DNA from: Patescibacteria group bacterium
GTDB lineage: Bacteria > Patescibacteriota > UBA1384 > XYA2-FULL-43-10 > CAINNR01
Reading direction: 5' to 3'
Assembly: GCA_028690755.1 (NCBI GenBank)
Contig: JAQVAO010000035.1
Location: 1 to 6,558 of the forward strand
Length of the DNA stretch: 6,558 nt
A model generated the notes under the pieces. The model saw only the letters and a program-made list of their open reading frames with translations. It ran no database searches and was not told the origin of the DNA. Positions within the stretch are counted from its first letter, which is position 1; the number at the start of each line of letters is the position of its first letter. A program made the position numbers and the translations under genes. Shown here in pieces: positions 5,199 through 6,558 of this stretch.

Positions 5199-5772
5199 TA
5201 AAAGAACCCCGCAAGGGGAGTGAAATAGAACCTGAAACCATATACTTACAAAAAGTCGGAGCCCCGCAAGGGGTGACGGCGTGCCTTTTGTAGAATGAGC
5301 CAACGAGTTAGCTGTATGCGGCAAGCTTAAGGGATATTCCCGTAGGCGTAGTGAAAGCGAGCCTGAATAGGGCGAATAGTCGTATGCACTAGACCCGAAA
5401 CCGAGTGATCTATCCATGGCCAGGGTGAATCCGCCCTAAACGGCGTGAGGAGGCCCGAACCAGTTCACGTTACAAAGTGTTTGGATGAGCTGTGGATAGT
5501 GGTGAAATGCTAATCGAACTCGGAAATATCTGGTTCTCCTCGAAATATATTTAGGTATAGCCTCTGTGGAATGACGCAAGAGGTAGAGCACTGAATGGGT
5601 TCCGGCGGGCTTGCCTGTCGGCCCCAAACAAACTCCGAATTCTTGCGTTTATTAGCAGGGAGTCAGACTGTGGGGGCTAAGCTCCATGGTCAAGAGGGAA
5701 ACAGCCCGGACCATCGTCTAAGGTCCCTAAATTCTAGCTAAGTGGAAAAGGAAGTGAGATCTCCTAAACAAT

Positions 5773-5829
<57 letters not shown>

Positions 5830-6513
5830 TAACAGAGATCTTGCGCCGAAAATGTAACGGGGCTCAAGCTAGGTACCGAAGACATGGACTCGCGCTTGCG
5901 CGAGTGGTAGAGGAGCGTTCTTCGTGCGATGAAGATGAACCGTGAGGTTTGTTGGAGCGCGTAGAAGTGAGAATGTTGGCATGAGTAACGAATTAGCCAA
6001 GCGAGAAACTTGGCCACCGAATATCCAAGGTTTCCTGGGCAACGGTAATCGTCCCAGGGTTAGTCGGCCCTAAGCCGAGGCGTTAAAGCGTAGGCGATGG
6101 CCAGCAGGTTTATATTCCTGCACTTCGTGTACTTGTTTCTAGGTGCGCATTGTAAGGATCTGTAGAGAATTATGATTTATCTCTGCAGGGAGTAGCAGTG
6201 ACAGGAAAAGCCAAGAAGCTTATGGTGCACGGAACCGTACCGCAAACCGACTCAGGTGGATGAGGCGAGAAGCCTCAGGTGATCGGAAGAACCCTCGTTA
6301 AGGAACTCGGCAAATAAGCGTCCGTAACTTTGGAATAAGGACTGCCCTCGAGCAATCGAGGGCCGCAGCGAAAGAGCCCAGGCGACTGTTTATCAAAAAC
6401 ACAGGCCTCTGCTAAAGCGAAAGCTGATGTATAGGGGCTGACGCCTGCCCAATGCTGGAAGGTCAAATCGGTTGGTGATCTCTGGTGCTTGCACCAGAAT
6501 GAGCCGATCGGCT

Positions 6514-6544
<31 letters not shown>

Positions 6545-6558
6545 CGGTCCTATGGTAG

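Overview
The window looks like a piece of an AT-rich bacterial genome, most likely from the Candidate Phyla Radiation (Patescibacteria). This is an inference from several traits: surface proteins built from ELWxxDGT repeats and a DGIDNDGDGxxD calcium-type motif, a sortase placed between its likely substrates, a 23S rRNA gene that starts from its own promoter with no 16S gene directly upstream, and a 23S gene with an expanded arm. No phylogenetic placement could be computed.

Left part (1-3012): three same-strand genes form a probable surface-display cassette. They are the 3' end of a secreted protein with a Ca-binding-like motif and a C-terminal membrane anchor, a sortase-family transpeptidase, and a large secreted protein of nine ELWxxDGT units (probably a beta-propeller). 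Both flanking proteins end in the same architecture: a Ser-Gly-Pro motif, a hydrophobic segment and a basic tail. This suggests they are sorted by the sortase encoded between them.

Middle (3013-4043): a tRNA-Ala(TGC) has a near-consensus promoter, the G3:U70 identity pair and an encoded CCA, and is followed by an intrinsic terminator. Next comes a classical short-chain dehydrogenase/reductase with an extended -10 promoter and a strong Shine-Dalgarno site.

Right part (4044-6558): a near-perfect sigma70-type promoter (TTGACA-N17-TAAGAT) starts a roughly 460-nt leader that runs into 23S rRNA. The leader holds a train of perfect hairpins, one of them terminator-like with a possible competing antiterminator pairing, and ends in a nested hairpin four bases before the predicted 23S 5' end. 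The first ~2.0 kb of 23S rRNA follow and leave the window just after helix 69. The gene has an enlarged helix-25 region that contains a heptanucleotide tandem repeat. The most unusual parts are the structured leader of a lone 23S gene and the sortase cassette with a shared non-LPXTG sorting motif.
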